From the NCBI RefSeq assembly GCF_004122165.1, contig NZ_SBKO01000002.1, positions 124,001-188,000 on the forward strand: 64,000 nt of DNA, given 5' to 3'. The notes beneath the pieces are model-generated. The model did no database searches and was not told where the DNA came from. It was given only the letters and a program-made list of their open reading frames with translations. Positions 1 through 8,614 of the stretch are shown piece after piece. Source of the DNA: Flavobacterium amnicola. GTDB taxonomy: Bacteria > Bacteroidota > Bacteroidia > Flavobacteriales > Flavobacteriaceae. Position numbers and translations under genes: made by a program. Every line of letters begins with the position of its first letter. Positions within the stretch are counted from its first letter, which is position 1.

Positions 1-2
1 GA

Positions 3-1127
3 CCTTACTTAGACGGTAATCCCAATCAGGCCGGAAATCAAAATGCAATTTTTAAATTTCCACTTGTTCCAACTCAAAATACTGGTACAAAAACGCCAAC
101 TGCAGGAGGTAATATAGGGGTGTTTATTAATGGAGTGGCCATGTATGATTTTAGAGATGGTGTTGCGTGGAATACAACTACTAATGCTTTGTGTGGAGGT
201 CCGGGTAACCCGACTTGTACTGGAACTCCTGCTTGGTACAGAGATGCTGTTTTGTATGAAAGACCCGGATTTGATTGTTCTAAAGGACATCCTGGTGGAA
301 CCAATTATCATCACCACCAAAATCCAAGTGCATTTGATTTAGACCTAAATGTGCTTTCCAATATTTGTAATTTGTATGATGCAGATGGCTTGTATGCCAT
401 TAATACTAGCCAACATTCGCCACTTATAGGTTTTGCATACGATGGTTTTCCTGTCTATGGGGCTTATGGTTATGCCAATGCTAACGGAACCGGTGGAATC
501 GCTAGAATTAAATCGGGGTATCAATTACGAAATATTACTGTAAGAACCCACCATGCAAATGGAACCGATGTAAGCGATGGACCTCCTGTAAATGCCACCT
601 ATCCTTTGGGTTATTTCAGAGAAGATTATGAATGGGTTGCTCATGCTGGTGACGAAAGTTATTTGGACGAACACAATGGAAGATTTTGTGTTACACCCGA
701 ATATCCAGCTGGTATTTATTGCTATTTCGCAACAGTTAATGCCAATCATAACTCCTCATATCCTTATTTAGTGGGGCCAACCTACTATGGAAACAAAACA
801 GCAGCTAAAGTGACTACTGTAAGCGAGACTACCACTACTTACAATCCTTCTCTTGCTACAACAGAAAATAATTTAAAAGAGGAATCACTAATCATATTTC
901 CTAATCCATCGTCTGATCTAATTGCTATCCAAATGGGAGGATTAGTAGGGCGTAATTTAAAAATTGATCTGTTTGATGTTACGGGGAGATTGGTCAAATC
1001 AACATCCATGAATGCGGGTCAAACCATAACTTATTTTGATGTACAGGATGTGTACAGCGGCACATATATTATTAAAATTTTTGATGGAAATAACAGTCTT
1101 TCAAGAACTGTTGTAATACAAAAATAA
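3..1127 (+). CDS. YHYH-domain secreted protein, T9SS type A sorting domain (5' truncated by window edge)
   Basis: The frame is open from the first bases of the window, so the N-terminus and signal peptide lie outside it; the GTG at 120 is only an internal codon. Around nt 298-321 the protein has a GTNYHHHQNP stretch, the histidine signature of the YHYH family, followed by Gly/Tyr-rich sequence typical of that domain. The last ~75 residues (from FPNPSSD near nt 897) form a type A T9SS sorting domain ending in a short basic tail, so the protein is probably exported and cell-surface bound or released. The YHYH domain has no established biochemical role. The gene lies ~95 bp upstream of a di-heme peroxidase on the same strand, which suggests joint function. 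Domain call is confident, function unknown. Confidence 0.8.
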   Translation, partial: PYLDGNPNQAGNQNAIFKFPLVPTQNTGTKTPTAGGNIGVFINGVAMYDFRDGVAWNTTTNALCGGPGNPTCTGTPAWYRDAVLYERPGFDCSKGHPGGTNYHHHQNPSAFDLDLNVLSNICNLYDADGLYAINTSQHSPLIGFAYDGFPVYGAYGYANANGTGGIARIKSGYQLRNITVRTHHANGTDVSDGPPVNATYPLGYFREDYEWVAHAGDESYLDEHNGRFCVTPEYPAGIYCYFATVNANHNSSYPYLVGPTYYGNKTAAKVTTVSETTTTYNPSLATTENNLKEESLIIFPNPSSDLIAIQMGGLVGRNLKIDLFDVTGRLVKSTSMNAGQTITYFDVQDVYSGTYIIKIFDGNNSLSRTVVIQK

Positions 1128-1149
1128 ATTAATAATTGTTTTTTGATTG

Positions 1150-1182
1150 AAATGGTTTAGTTCCTAAAGAATTAAACCATTT
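1150..1182 (+). terminator. Hairpin after YHYH gene
   Basis: A 13 bp stem (1150-1162 pairing with 1170-1182, one G-T pair) lies between the YHYH and peroxidase genes. It lacks a clean T tract, so it could be an attenuating hairpin or mRNA-processing structure rather than a strong terminator. Confidence 0.4.
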
Positions 1183-1222
1183 AAAAAGTTTAAAGTCTAA
1201 TGTAAAACAAAATCAACCACCT

Positions 1223-2422
1223 ATGAAAAAACTGTTTGTCCCTTTTTTTATGCTACTTGGAATATCTATTACAATTTCTTCTTGTAGTGATTCTGATGAT
1301 GCACAATATGTACCAATTACTCCGAATGCAAGTTATCCAGAAGTAGAAGCTGCTTTTGGGTCAAAACTGGACTTGAACAATCTTTCCAATTATGCTAATC
1401 AATATATACCGCCCTATATTAGAAAGCGTAATGGCAATGCGAACCCAGTAACTGACAAAGGTGCTACTTTGGGTAGAGTTCTTTTTTATGATAAAAACCT
1501 ATCCTCCAACAATACTATTTCATGCTCGAGTTGTCATCAACAAGCCAATGCATTTAGTGATACTAATATTGCCAGTACGGGTGTAAATGGTATGACGGGC
1601 AGACATTCGATGCGATTAATTAATGCTCGATTTGCAGTAGAATCAAAATTCTTTTGGGATGAAAGAGCTGGTTCGTTAGAGATACAAACTACAATGCCTA
1701 TTAAAGACCACGGAGAAATGGGATTTAGTGGTGCTAATGGTGATTTATCTTTTAATGATTTAATTACAAAACTTCAAGGAATTGGCTATTATAAAGAATT
1801 GTTTAAATTTGTCTATGGTACTGAAGTAATCACCGAAAACAGAATACAATTGGCATTAGCACAATTTGTAAGAAGTATTCAATCTTTTGATTCGAAATAT
1901 GATTCCGGTAGAATTTTTGTTCCGAATGATGGACAACCCTTTCCTAATTTTACCGCTCAAGAAAATAATGGAAAAAACTTATTCCTTGCTCCTCCTGTAT
2001 TTGATGCTACAGGAAATAGAACTGGTGGAGGTTTAGGTTGTGCTGGTTGTCATGCCGCTCCTGAATTCGACATCGATCCTAATTCAAGAAATAATGGAAT
2101 TATAGGTACCATTGCAGGTTCAGGTATTGATATTACCGTTACGCGAGCTCCTTCGCTACGTGATTTGGTCAAACGTGATGGTACTTTAAACGGTGGATTC
2201 ATGCATACGGCCAATATTAATTCCTTACAAGCTGCCATCGGACATTATGGAACAATTAATCTTGCTCCTGGAAATACAAATCTGGATCCAAGATTACGTC
2301 CAAATGGGTTCGGACAGCAATTACATCTTACAGCAACAGAAGTAAATGCAACCATTGCTTTTTTACGAACTTTGTCTGGAACAAATGTTTACACCGACTC
2401 AAAATGGTCTTCCCCTTTTTAA
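1223..2422 (+). CDS. Di-heme cytochrome c peroxidase (MauG/CcpA family) lipoprotein
   Basis: This 399-residue protein starts with a lipoprotein signal peptide (hydrophobic segment, Cys21 followed by SDSDD). It has two c-type heme motifs, CSSCH at residues 101-105 and CAGCH at 273-277, in the spacing of bacterial di-heme cytochrome c peroxidases. The family reduces H2O2 with electrons from a small cytochrome, or, in MauG-like members, performs high-valent heme oxidation of a substrate. The conserved segment WDERAGSLE at about residues 148-156 is typical of the family. The upstream neighbour is a YHYH protein. I cannot tell peroxidase from MauG-like oxidase by sequence alone. A perfect hairpin terminator follows. 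Confidence 0.88.
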   Translation: MKKLFVPFFMLLGISITISSCSDSDDAQYVPITPNASYPEVEAAFGSKLDLNNLSNYANQYIPPYIRKRNGNANPVTDKGATLGRVLFYDKNLSSNNTISCSSCHQQANAFSDTNIASTGVNGMTGRHSMRLINARFAVESKFFWDERAGSLEIQTTMPIKDHGEMGFSGANGDLSFNDLITKLQGIGYYKELFKFVYGTEVITENRIQLALAQFVRSIQSFDSKYDSGRIFVPNDGQPFPNFTAQENNGKNLFLAPPVFDATGNRTGGGLGCAGCHAAPEFDIDPNSRNNGIIGTIAGSGIDITVTRAPSLRDLVKRDGTLNGGFMHTANINSLQAAIGHYGTINLAPGNTNLDPRLRPNGFGQQLHLTATEVNATIAFLRTLSGTNVYTDSKWSSPF

Positions 2423-2446
2423 ATTAATTTTCAGCTTTACCGTTAT

Positions 2447-2561
2447 TCATAAATGCCTCAATTTGAGGCATTTATTTATTAAAATAACTTTTATCTTTAC
2501 CAATCTTAATAAAATGATGCACGCATAGGATATGAAAATTTCATATAATTGGTTAAAACAG
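2447..2561 (+). repeat. Direct repeat copy 1: duplicated pheT terminator/promoter/leader/5' end
   Basis: This ~115 bp segment matches 6048-6162 with about ten differences and one 1-bp indel. It comprises the hairpin AAATGCCTCAA/TTGAGGCATTT, a promoter-like TATCTTTA, the leader and the first ten codons of pheT. The final 30 bases, the coding part, are identical in the two copies. The two copies flank the surface-protein/SprF-like gene pair. Confidence 0.9.
2451..2478 (+). terminator. Terminator of the cytochrome c peroxidase gene
   Basis: Perfect 11 bp stem (2451-2461 with 2463-2473, single-base loop as drawn; the real loop is probably larger) followed by a T-rich run. It has a slightly diverged twin at 6053. 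Confidence 0.7.
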
Positions 2562-2606
2562 TGGGTAAAAATAAAAGGATTACCTGGCATGCAACTTTTA
2601 TATTAA
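2532..2606 (+). pseudogene. pheT 5' remnant (24-codon open frame)
   Basis: The frame begins with the same ten residues as the real PheT at 6133 (MKISYNWLKQ) and is base-identical over those codons. It then diverges (WVKIKGLPG...) and stops at 2604. The promoter-like box upstream is TATCTTTA instead of the TATCTTTG found before intact pheT. This is best read as a dead fragment of pheT left by an insertion or recombination event. Whether a peptide is made is unknown. Confidence 0.8.
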
Positions 2607-2648
2607 AAAAATAAACCATAAAACCAGACTAAATATCATTTAAAGAAT

Positions 2649-2656
2649 TACATTTG
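2649..2656 (+). promoter_or_regulatory. Candidate -7 element TACATTTG
   Basis: Matches the Bacteroidota TAnnTTTG consensus and sits 24 bases before the ATG at 2681. The TTG inside it (2654) is therefore not the start codon. Confidence 0.5.
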
Positions 2657-2680
2657 CACCCAATTTTCCCAAAATCATTT

Positions 2681-5083
2681 ATGTTTAATTACAAACCCTA
2701 TTTTATTTCCTTATTCTTCTTTTTAGGAAATTTCATTTTTGCACAGAGTTCTTGCCCTAATTCTGATTTTTCAAATAGTGATTTCACTAACTGGGAAGGA
2801 TACAATGGTAATTATCAAGATCCTGGTTTAAATGTCGGATTTATTCAAGGCAGACACACAATTATTACCACCAACACTTTAGATCCAAATACTTGCAATA
2901 ATCTAAATACCATACCCACAGGAAGTAGTTATTCCGCTCAATTAGGAAATAGCAGTACTAATGCTGAAGCAGAAAAATTAATCTACAAAATTAATGTTAC
3001 TCCTCAAAACTCACTTTTTATTTACAAATATGCTGTTGTTTTGGAAGACCCCTTCCATTTACCTGAAGAACAACCAAATTTTGATGTTAAAATTTTAGAT
3101 GCAAATGGAAATACAATCGATCCAACTTGTGGTGCATATAACGTTTATGCAGGTCAACCTGGTCAGAATTTCCAATCGTGTGGTATTGTTAAATGGTTAC
3201 CTTGGAACACTGTAGGGCTAAATCTTACACCCTATATTGGAAATCAAGTATCGATAGAATTTACGACAAGAGATTGTAGTCTTAGTGCTCATTTTGGATA
3301 TGCATATATTGCGGCTTATTGTAGTCAATTAAGAATTAATGTAAAAACATGTACAGGTGATCCAAATATTGTTTTATCGGCACCTCCAGGATTTGCTACT
3401 TATTCATGGAGTTTTCAAGGAGTTCCAGTAGGAACAGCAACGCAATCAATTACGGTTCCACAAGCATTATATCCTGTGGGAAGTATTTTTGATTGTACTA
3501 TGACGTCTTTCAGTAATGGAAGTACTTGTCCTGCTCAAATACAAGCAATAATATCAGATCCTGCTACTATAATGCCAAATTACAATTATACATTTAATTG
3601 TGGTAATAATTCTATTCCAACAGCGAACAATCCTATTCAATTTAATGATTTATCCACAGCAATCAATAGTACAATAACAGGTTGGCTTTGGGATTTCGGT
3701 GATGGCACAACTTCTACACTTCAAAACCCATCTCATGCTTTTGCTACACAAGGAATCTATACAGTTACTTTAAATGCAATCTCTGAGTCGGGTTGTTCAA
3801 AATCAATTGCGTTAGCCCCTATTACTATTGTAAATAATACAGTCCCAACTCCAACGGCTAGTGACAATCAAGTATTTTGTATCAATGATAATCCAACAGT
3901 TGCAGATTTAACAGCTAGCGGTACTAGTATAGGATGGTTTTCAACACCTGCATTAGGAACAGCGCTTACCCCAAATACTCCATTAATAAATGGAGCTACT
4001 TACTATGCTGAAAGTGTTATAAATGATTGTTCTAGTAGTATACGTAAACCCGTTGTTGTAACCATTTTAAATGCGTCTCCAGCGCCAACAGGCCCATCCC
4101 CACAATCTTTTTGTGCAAATGACAAGCCAACTCTAAATAATTTAATTATTAATGGTGTAAATATAAAATGGTATAATTCTATTACTAGTAATAATCCGTT
4201 AACTTTAAATACCCCTCTTTTAAATGGCACTTACTATGCAACTCAAAATACAATTGGATGCGAAAGTAGTATAAGAACTGCCATTCAAGTTCAATTAGTA
4301 GATCCAAAACCAATTGGAAATACTTTTCAAGAATTTTGTAAAATCGACAATCCCCAAATATCTGATTTAATTATTACTGGCAGTAATATTAAATGGTATT
4401 CTAGTCCAACTGGAGGAAGTGTTTTACCTCCAAACACATTTCTTAGGAGTAGTGATTATTATGCCTCTCAAACGGATATTAATAATTGCGAAAGTTTAAG
4501 TAGACTCAAAGTTACAGTAAAATTGAATGATATTTCAGCTCCAAACTCCATAGCAATACAAGATTTTTGTATAGAGTCAAAGCCACTATTAAGTAATATT
4601 AAAATTTATGGAAATAAAATAAAATGGTATACATCATCTACGGATTCTAATATGTTACTATCAAATACTCCAATCATAAATGGAAATACCTACTATGCTT
4701 CACAAATAGATCCTGTTTCAAAATGTGAAAGCTCTACTAGAACAGCTGTTACAACTTACTTATATCCATGTGATTTAAATGTGTATAATACTATTTCACC
4801 AAATGGAAATGATTTGAATGATAAATTCATCATTAAAAACATTGAAACTTTTCCTGAAAATAAATTAGAGATTTATAATCGTTATGGTGAATTAGTTTAC
4901 AAATCTAATCGCTACGGTATTGACTCTAATTATTTTTATGGATTTGCTAATAAAGGATTAATCTTTCAAGATGGCAATAAACTACCTACTGGTACATACT
5001 ACTACATACTAAATTATCAGAGAGAAAGTTTAGAAATTAATAAAACAATAAAAGGATTCCTTTATATTAATAATAATGAATAG
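2681..5083 (+). CDS. Cell-surface protein with PKD domain, four Ig-like repeats and T9SS type B (gliding-type) sorting domain
   Basis: 800 residues from the ATG at 2681; a longer reading from TTG 2654 would start inside the promoter box. The order is a signal peptide ending FIFAQ; a Cys-rich N-terminal region; a PKD domain near nt 3640-3830 (WDFGDGTTS); four tandem modules of 75-78 residues beginning near nt 3860, each with an FC..D/S.P core followed by G..I.WY/F and YYA; and a C-terminal ~95-residue type B sorting domain (ISPNGNDLNDKF, IYNRYGELVY, GTYYYIL). Type B-sorted proteins use the T9SS and commonly need a co-encoded PorP/SprF partner, which here overlaps the stop codon. Probably an adhesin-like surface protein; the ligand is unknown. 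The codons look more A/T-rich than in pheT (not computed). Confidence 0.85.
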   Translation: MFNYKPYFISLFFFLGNFIFAQSSCPNSDFSNSDFTNWEGYNGNYQDPGLNVGFIQGRHTIITTNTLDPNTCNNLNTIPTGSSYSAQLGNSSTNAEAEKLIYKINVTPQNSLFIYKYAVVLEDPFHLPEEQPNFDVKILDANGNTIDPTCGAYNVYAGQPGQNFQSCGIVKWLPWNTVGLNLTPYIGNQVSIEFTTRDCSLSAHFGYAYIAAYCSQLRINVKTCTGDPNIVLSAPPGFATYSWSFQGVPVGTATQSITVPQALYPVGSIFDCTMTSFSNGSTCPAQIQAIISDPATIMPNYNYTFNCGNNSIPTANNPIQFNDLSTAINSTITGWLWDFGDGTTSTLQNPSHAFATQGIYTVTLNAISESGCSKSIALAPITIVNNTVPTPTASDNQVFCINDNPTVADLTASGTSIGWFSTPALGTALTPNTPLINGATYYAESVINDCSSSIRKPVVVTILNASPAPTGPSPQSFCANDKPTLNNLIINGVNIKWYNSITSNNPLTLNTPLLNGTYYATQNTIGCESSIRTAIQVQLVDPKPIGNTFQEFCKIDNPQISDLIITGSNIKWYSSPTGGSVLPPNTFLRSSDYYASQTDINNCESLSRLKVTVKLNDISAPNSIAIQDFCIESKPLLSNIKIYGNKIKWYTSSTDSNMLLSNTPIINGNTYYASQIDPVSKCESSTRTAVTTYLYPCDLNVYNTISPNGNDLNDKFIIKNIETFPENKLEIYNRYGELVYKSNRYGIDSNYFYGFANKGLIFQDGNKLPTGTYYYILNYQRESLEINKTIKGFLYINNNE

Positions 5084-6011
5084 ATTAATTTTAAATTTTA
5101 GTATTTATATAGCGCTAAATATTTTTACAGGAAATTCTTTGTTTGGTCAAAATGATGCAAAATTAAGCATCTTCAATTATAATACATTAATTTACAATCC
5201 AGCATTTGCAGGATCAAATTATGGACCTGACGTAACGGGTATCTATTCAACTCAATGGATGGGTTTTGAAGGTGCTCCTGAGACACAATTTCTATCAGCA
5301 CATACAATGTTTAACAATAAAAATGTTGGCATTGGATTGAGTTTTTTGAATGATAAGGCAGGACCTATTAAACAACAAAATATTGAAGGAAATGTTTCCT
5401 ATTTTTTAGAAGTAAATAGAAAAGTGACTATTTCTGTTGGTATTAAAGCTGGAATTAGAAACTTTAATGCAGATTTAAAAAATTTAGTGGTTCTTAATCC
5501 ACAAGAACAAGCTTATAACACCGGAAATATTTATGATATGAGTATGATTTTAGGAATTGGCACATACATTTTTACCGATAATGCTTTTGTAGGCTTTTCA
5601 GTTCCTAGTATATTTAAACAAAAATATTATAATGATAAATTCACTGCTGTAGTAACATCTGAAAAACAATATTACTACATTAATGGTGGCTATAAAATAG
5701 ATATTAATCAGGACTTTATCTTTACCCCAGCATTTATTACTCGATTAACTGCTGGAGCACCGATAAGTACATTAGGTTCTTTAAATCTTAAATGGAGAGA
5801 AAAAGTAGCTGGAGGTTTAAATTTTGAATTAAATTCAAGTATTGGTGCCTATTTTGCAATTGAAGCATTGGAAAATTTTAAAGTAGGCTATTCCTATGAT
5901 ACTTCAATTAATAATTCTATAAAATACAATAGTGGAAATCATGCTATATTTTTAAAATATAGTATAATAAATCCTGATAGTGGCAAAAAGTGTTCATGTA
6001 ACTTGCTTTAA
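5076..6011 (+). CDS. PorP/SprF-family outer membrane protein
   Basis: 311 residues with a signal peptide (to about SLFGQ). The mature N-terminus has the family's hallmark NTLIYNPAFAGS. A run of alternating amphipathic strands follows, consistent with an outer membrane beta-barrel. In Flavobacterium johnsoniae SprF is needed for secretion of the SprB adhesin; paralogues sit next to other type B-sorted proteins. The start codon overlaps the upstream surface-protein gene by 8 bases, so the pair is translationally coupled and this protein is very likely the dedicated partner of that substrate. The C-terminus is unusually Cys-rich (CSCNLL). The gene ends ~40 bp before the second copy of the pheT-derived direct repeat. 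Confidence 0.85.
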   Translation: MNRLILNFSIYIALNIFTGNSLFGQNDAKLSIFNYNTLIYNPAFAGSNYGPDVTGIYSTQWMGFEGAPETQFLSAHTMFNNKNVGIGLSFLNDKAGPIKQQNIEGNVSYFLEVNRKVTISVGIKAGIRNFNADLKNLVVLNPQEQAYNTGNIYDMSMILGIGTYIFTDNAFVGFSVPSIFKQKYYNDKFTAVVTSEKQYYYINGGYKIDINQDFIFTPAFITRLTAGAPISTLGSLNLKWREKVAGGLNFELNSSIGAYFAIEALENFKVGYSYDTSINNSIKYNSGNHAIFLKYSIINPDSGKKCSCNLL

Positions 6012-6052
6012 TAACTCGATATTAATTTAGAATTTTACATATAGTTTATTCA

Positions 6053-6079
6053 AAATGCTTCAATTTGAGGCATTTTTTA
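6053..6079 (+). terminator. Terminator after SprF-like gene
   Basis: Stem AAATGCTTCAA (6053-6063) with TTGAGGCATTT (6065-6075), one G-T pair, followed by T residues. It is a twin of the hairpin at 2451, with one C-to-T change. Confidence 0.65.
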
Positions 6080-6092
6080 TTGAAATAACTTT

Positions 6093-6100
6093 TATCTTTG
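6093..6100 (+). promoter_or_regulatory. pheT -7 element TATCTTTG
   Basis: Perfect TAnnTTTG match 32 bases before the pheT ATG. The corresponding position in the upstream repeat copy (2492-2499) reads TATCTTTA. Confidence 0.55.
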
Positions 6101-6132
6101 CCAATCTTAATAAAATTATACGCACATAGAAT

Positions 6133-8559
6133 ATGAAAATTTCATATAATTGGTTAAAACAGTTTATAAAAACAGATTGGGATTCCGAAAAAACAGAAGG
6201 ATTGCTTACAGACCTTGGTCTTGAAGTCGAAGGAATTGAAAAATACCAATCCATTAAAGGTGGACTTGAAGGAGTTGTTGTTGGTCACGTACTAACTTGT
6301 GTTCAACATGAAAATGCCGACAAACTAAAAGTAACTACGGTAGATTTAGGCGATGGAAAACCTGTTCAAATTGTTTGTGGTGCTAGTAATGTTGGGGTTG
6401 GACAAAAAGTACCTGTGGCTACTATCGGTACTAAATTATACGATAAGGAAGGGAATTCATTTGAAATCAAAAAAGGCAAAATTCGTGGAGAAGAAAGCCA
6501 AGGGATGATTTGTGCCGAAGACGAATTAGGTCTGGGTGAAAGTCACGACGGAATCATGATTCTTGACGAAAAATTGCAGCCAGGTACGCCTGCCGCTCAA
6601 GTCTTCAATATTGAAAACGATGAAGTCTTCGAAATTGGATTGACTCCTAACCGTGCCGATGCGATGAGTCACTGGGGTGTTGCCCGCGATTTACGTGCTG
6701 GAATGATGCAACAAGGAATTAATGTTGAATTAATTACTCCATCCGTTACTTCTTTTAAAGTTGAAAAAAGAACCTTAAAAATTGACGTTAATGTTGAAGA
6801 CAATAAGTTAATTCCAAGATATTGCGGAGTTACCATTTCTGATGTTAAAGTAGGAACTTCTCCAGCATGGCTACAAAATCGCTTAAAAGCAATCGGATTG
6901 ACTCCTAAAAATAATATTGTTGACGTTACCAATTACGTATTACACGAATTAGGTCAACCATTGCATGCTTTTGATGCTTCTAAAATTCACGGAAAAGTTA
7001 TCGTAAAAACTGCTGAAGAAGGAACTAAATTTACAACTTTAGATGATGTTGAACGTACATTAAGCAAAGAAGACATCGTGATTCACGATGAAAAAGGACC
7101 TTTATGTATTGCAGGTGTTTTAGGTGGAAAAAATTCGGGTGTGAATGAAAATACGACGACTATCTTTTTAGAAAGTGCTTATTTTAATCCAGTTTCTGTT
7201 AGAAAAACGGCAAAACGTCACGCCATCAATTCTGATGCTTCTTTTCGTTTTGAAAGAGGAATTGATCCCGCTATTACCGAATATGCACTGAAACGTGCTG
7301 CTATTTTAATTACTGAAGTCGCTGGTGGTGAAATGACTTCTGATATTGTGGATATTTATCCTAAAAAAATAGAAGACCATCAAGTATTACTTAACTTAGA
7401 AAAGGTAAACAAACTAATAGGTCAAACGATTCCAGACGATATTATTAAAAAAATATTAGTGTCTTTAGACATTAAAGTAAATAGTATTACAAAAGTTGGT
7501 TTAGGTTTAATTATTCCAGCTTACCGAGTAGACGTAACACGCGAAATTGATGTTATCGAAGAAATTCTTCGTGTGTATGGATACAATAATATTGATTTTA
7601 CACAAAAGTTAAACGCAACTACCTCTCACTCTTCTAGAACAGAAGATTATAAAGTCCAAAATATTGTAGCTAATTTATTAGTTGGAAATGGTTTCAACGA
7701 AATGATGGCTAATTCCTTAACTTCACCTTCTTATGTGGCGTTAAGCGAACATTTGAACGAAAGTAATAATGTGATGATGTTAAATCCTTTAAGTAGTGAT
7801 TTATCAGCCATGCGTCAATCGTTATTGTTTTCGGCATTAGAAGCGGTATCTTTTAATATCAATCGTAGAAATTCCGATTTAAAATTATTCGAATTCGGAA
7901 AAACCTACCACAAATTATTATCGGGAAATCAAGAAAATATGCATTTGACTTTAACGATGACTGGTGATAGAAATCAGGAAAGTTGGACAAACGTGCAAAA
8001 ACCAAGTGATTTCTTTTTATTCAAAGGGTATGTGATTGGAATTTTAGAGCGTCTAGGGTTATCAAAATCATTAGTGAAAACTGCTTTAAAAACAGATGTT
8101 TTCTCAGAAGGTTTGACTTTAGAATTAGGAAGTTCTACTTTAGTGGAATTCGGAACTATAAAAAAATCGGTTTTAAAACATTTTGATATCAAACAAGATG
8201 TGTTTTTTGCAGATTTTAATTGGAATTCGATTCTAAAACATGTTTCGGCGAACAATATTAAGTTTACAGAAATTTCTAAATATCCTGAAGTACGTCGTGA
8301 TTTGGCTTTATTATTAGACAAATCAGTGGAGTTTTCTAAAATATTAGAATTGGCTAATAAAACAGAGAAAGGTTTGTTGAAAGAAGTCGATTTATTTGAC
8401 GTATACGAAGGTAAAAACCTTCCGGAAGGAAAAAAATCGTATGCCGTAAGCTTTATTTTACAAGACAATACCAAAACATTAACCGATTCACAAATCGACA
8501 AAGTCATGAGTAAGCTGACTCAAACGTTCGAAACAGAATTAGGAGCGAGTTTGAGATAG
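6133..8559 (+). CDS. pheT: Phenylalanyl-tRNA synthetase beta subunit
   Basis: 808 residues, the full length expected for bacterial PheT. It begins with MKISYNWLKQ and carries an N-terminal tRNA-binding OB fold (about residues 40-150, including CGASNVGVGQKVPVA), a B3/4 editing domain (about 210-400), a B5 domain (about 405-475) and a C-terminal anticodon-binding FDX-ACB domain (last ~95 residues, YPEVRRDLALLL). Together with PheS, not present in the window, it forms the alpha2-beta2 enzyme that charges tRNA-Phe and edits mischarged tyrosine in the cytoplasm. The gene is intact, although its control region and first codons are duplicated 3.6 kb upstream. A terminator follows. Confidence 0.97.
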   Translation: MKISYNWLKQFIKTDWDSEKTEGLLTDLGLEVEGIEKYQSIKGGLEGVVVGHVLTCVQHENADKLKVTTVDLGDGKPVQIVCGASNVGVGQKVPVATIGTKLYDKEGNSFEIKKGKIRGEESQGMICAEDELGLGESHDGIMILDEKLQPGTPAAQVFNIENDEVFEIGLTPNRADAMSHWGVARDLRAGMMQQGINVELITPSVTSFKVEKRTLKIDVNVEDNKLIPRYCGVTISDVKVGTSPAWLQNRLKAIGLTPKNNIVDVTNYVLHELGQPLHAFDASKIHGKVIVKTAEEGTKFTTLDDVERTLSKEDIVIHDEKGPLCIAGVLGGKNSGVNENTTTIFLESAYFNPVSVRKTAKRHAINSDASFRFERGIDPAITEYALKRAAILITEVAGGEMTSDIVDIYPKKIEDHQVLLNLEKVNKLIGQTIPDDIIKKILVSLDIKVNSITKVGLGLIIPAYRVDVTREIDVIEEILRVYGYNNIDFTQKLNATTSHSSRTEDYKVQNIVANLLVGNGFNEMMANSLTSPSYVALSEHLNESNNVMMLNPLSSDLSAMRQSLLFSALEAVSFNINRRNSDLKLFEFGKTYHKLLSGNQENMHLTLTMTGDRNQESWTNVQKPSDFFLFKGYVIGILERLGLSKSLVKTALKTDVFSEGLTLELGSSTLVEFGTIKKSVLKHFDIKQDVFFADFNWNSILKHVSANNIKFTEISKYPEVRRDLALLLDKSVEFSKILELANKTEKGLLKEVDLFDVYEGKNLPEGKKSYAVSFILQDNTKTLTDSQIDKVMSKLTQTFETELGASLR

Positions 8560-8575
8560 AAGTATAAATTGTACT

Positions 8576-8601
8576 TGTCACCTCAAGCGCAGTCGAGAGG
8601 T
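8576..8601. repeat. Short palindrome-like intergenic element
   Basis: The segment reads CACCTCAAGCGCAGTCGAGAGGT, with ACCTC/GAGGT ends and a CGAG-type core. I recall very similar short elements scattered between genes in flavobacteria, but that is from memory and only one copy is visible here. Confidence 0.4.
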
Positions 8602-8614
8602 TGAATAAATAACT

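Larger units (their letters stand above)
6048..6162 (+). repeat. Direct repeat copy 2: intact pheT control region and first codons
   Basis: Functional counterpart of the segment at 2447-2561: hairpin, TATCTTTG promoter box, leader, and first ten pheT codons, here continuous with the full gene. Confidence 0.9.

Noticed and set aside
2646..2680. Extra N-terminal residues for the type B-sorted surface protein from TTG 2654
   Set aside because: This TTG lies in a TAnnTTTG promoter element; the ATG at 2681 gives a standard signal peptide.
7974..8507. A 177-codon open frame on the minus strand inside pheT
   Set aside because: It is antisense to a highly conserved gene, has no recognisable domain or start signal, and follows from the codon usage of pheT.
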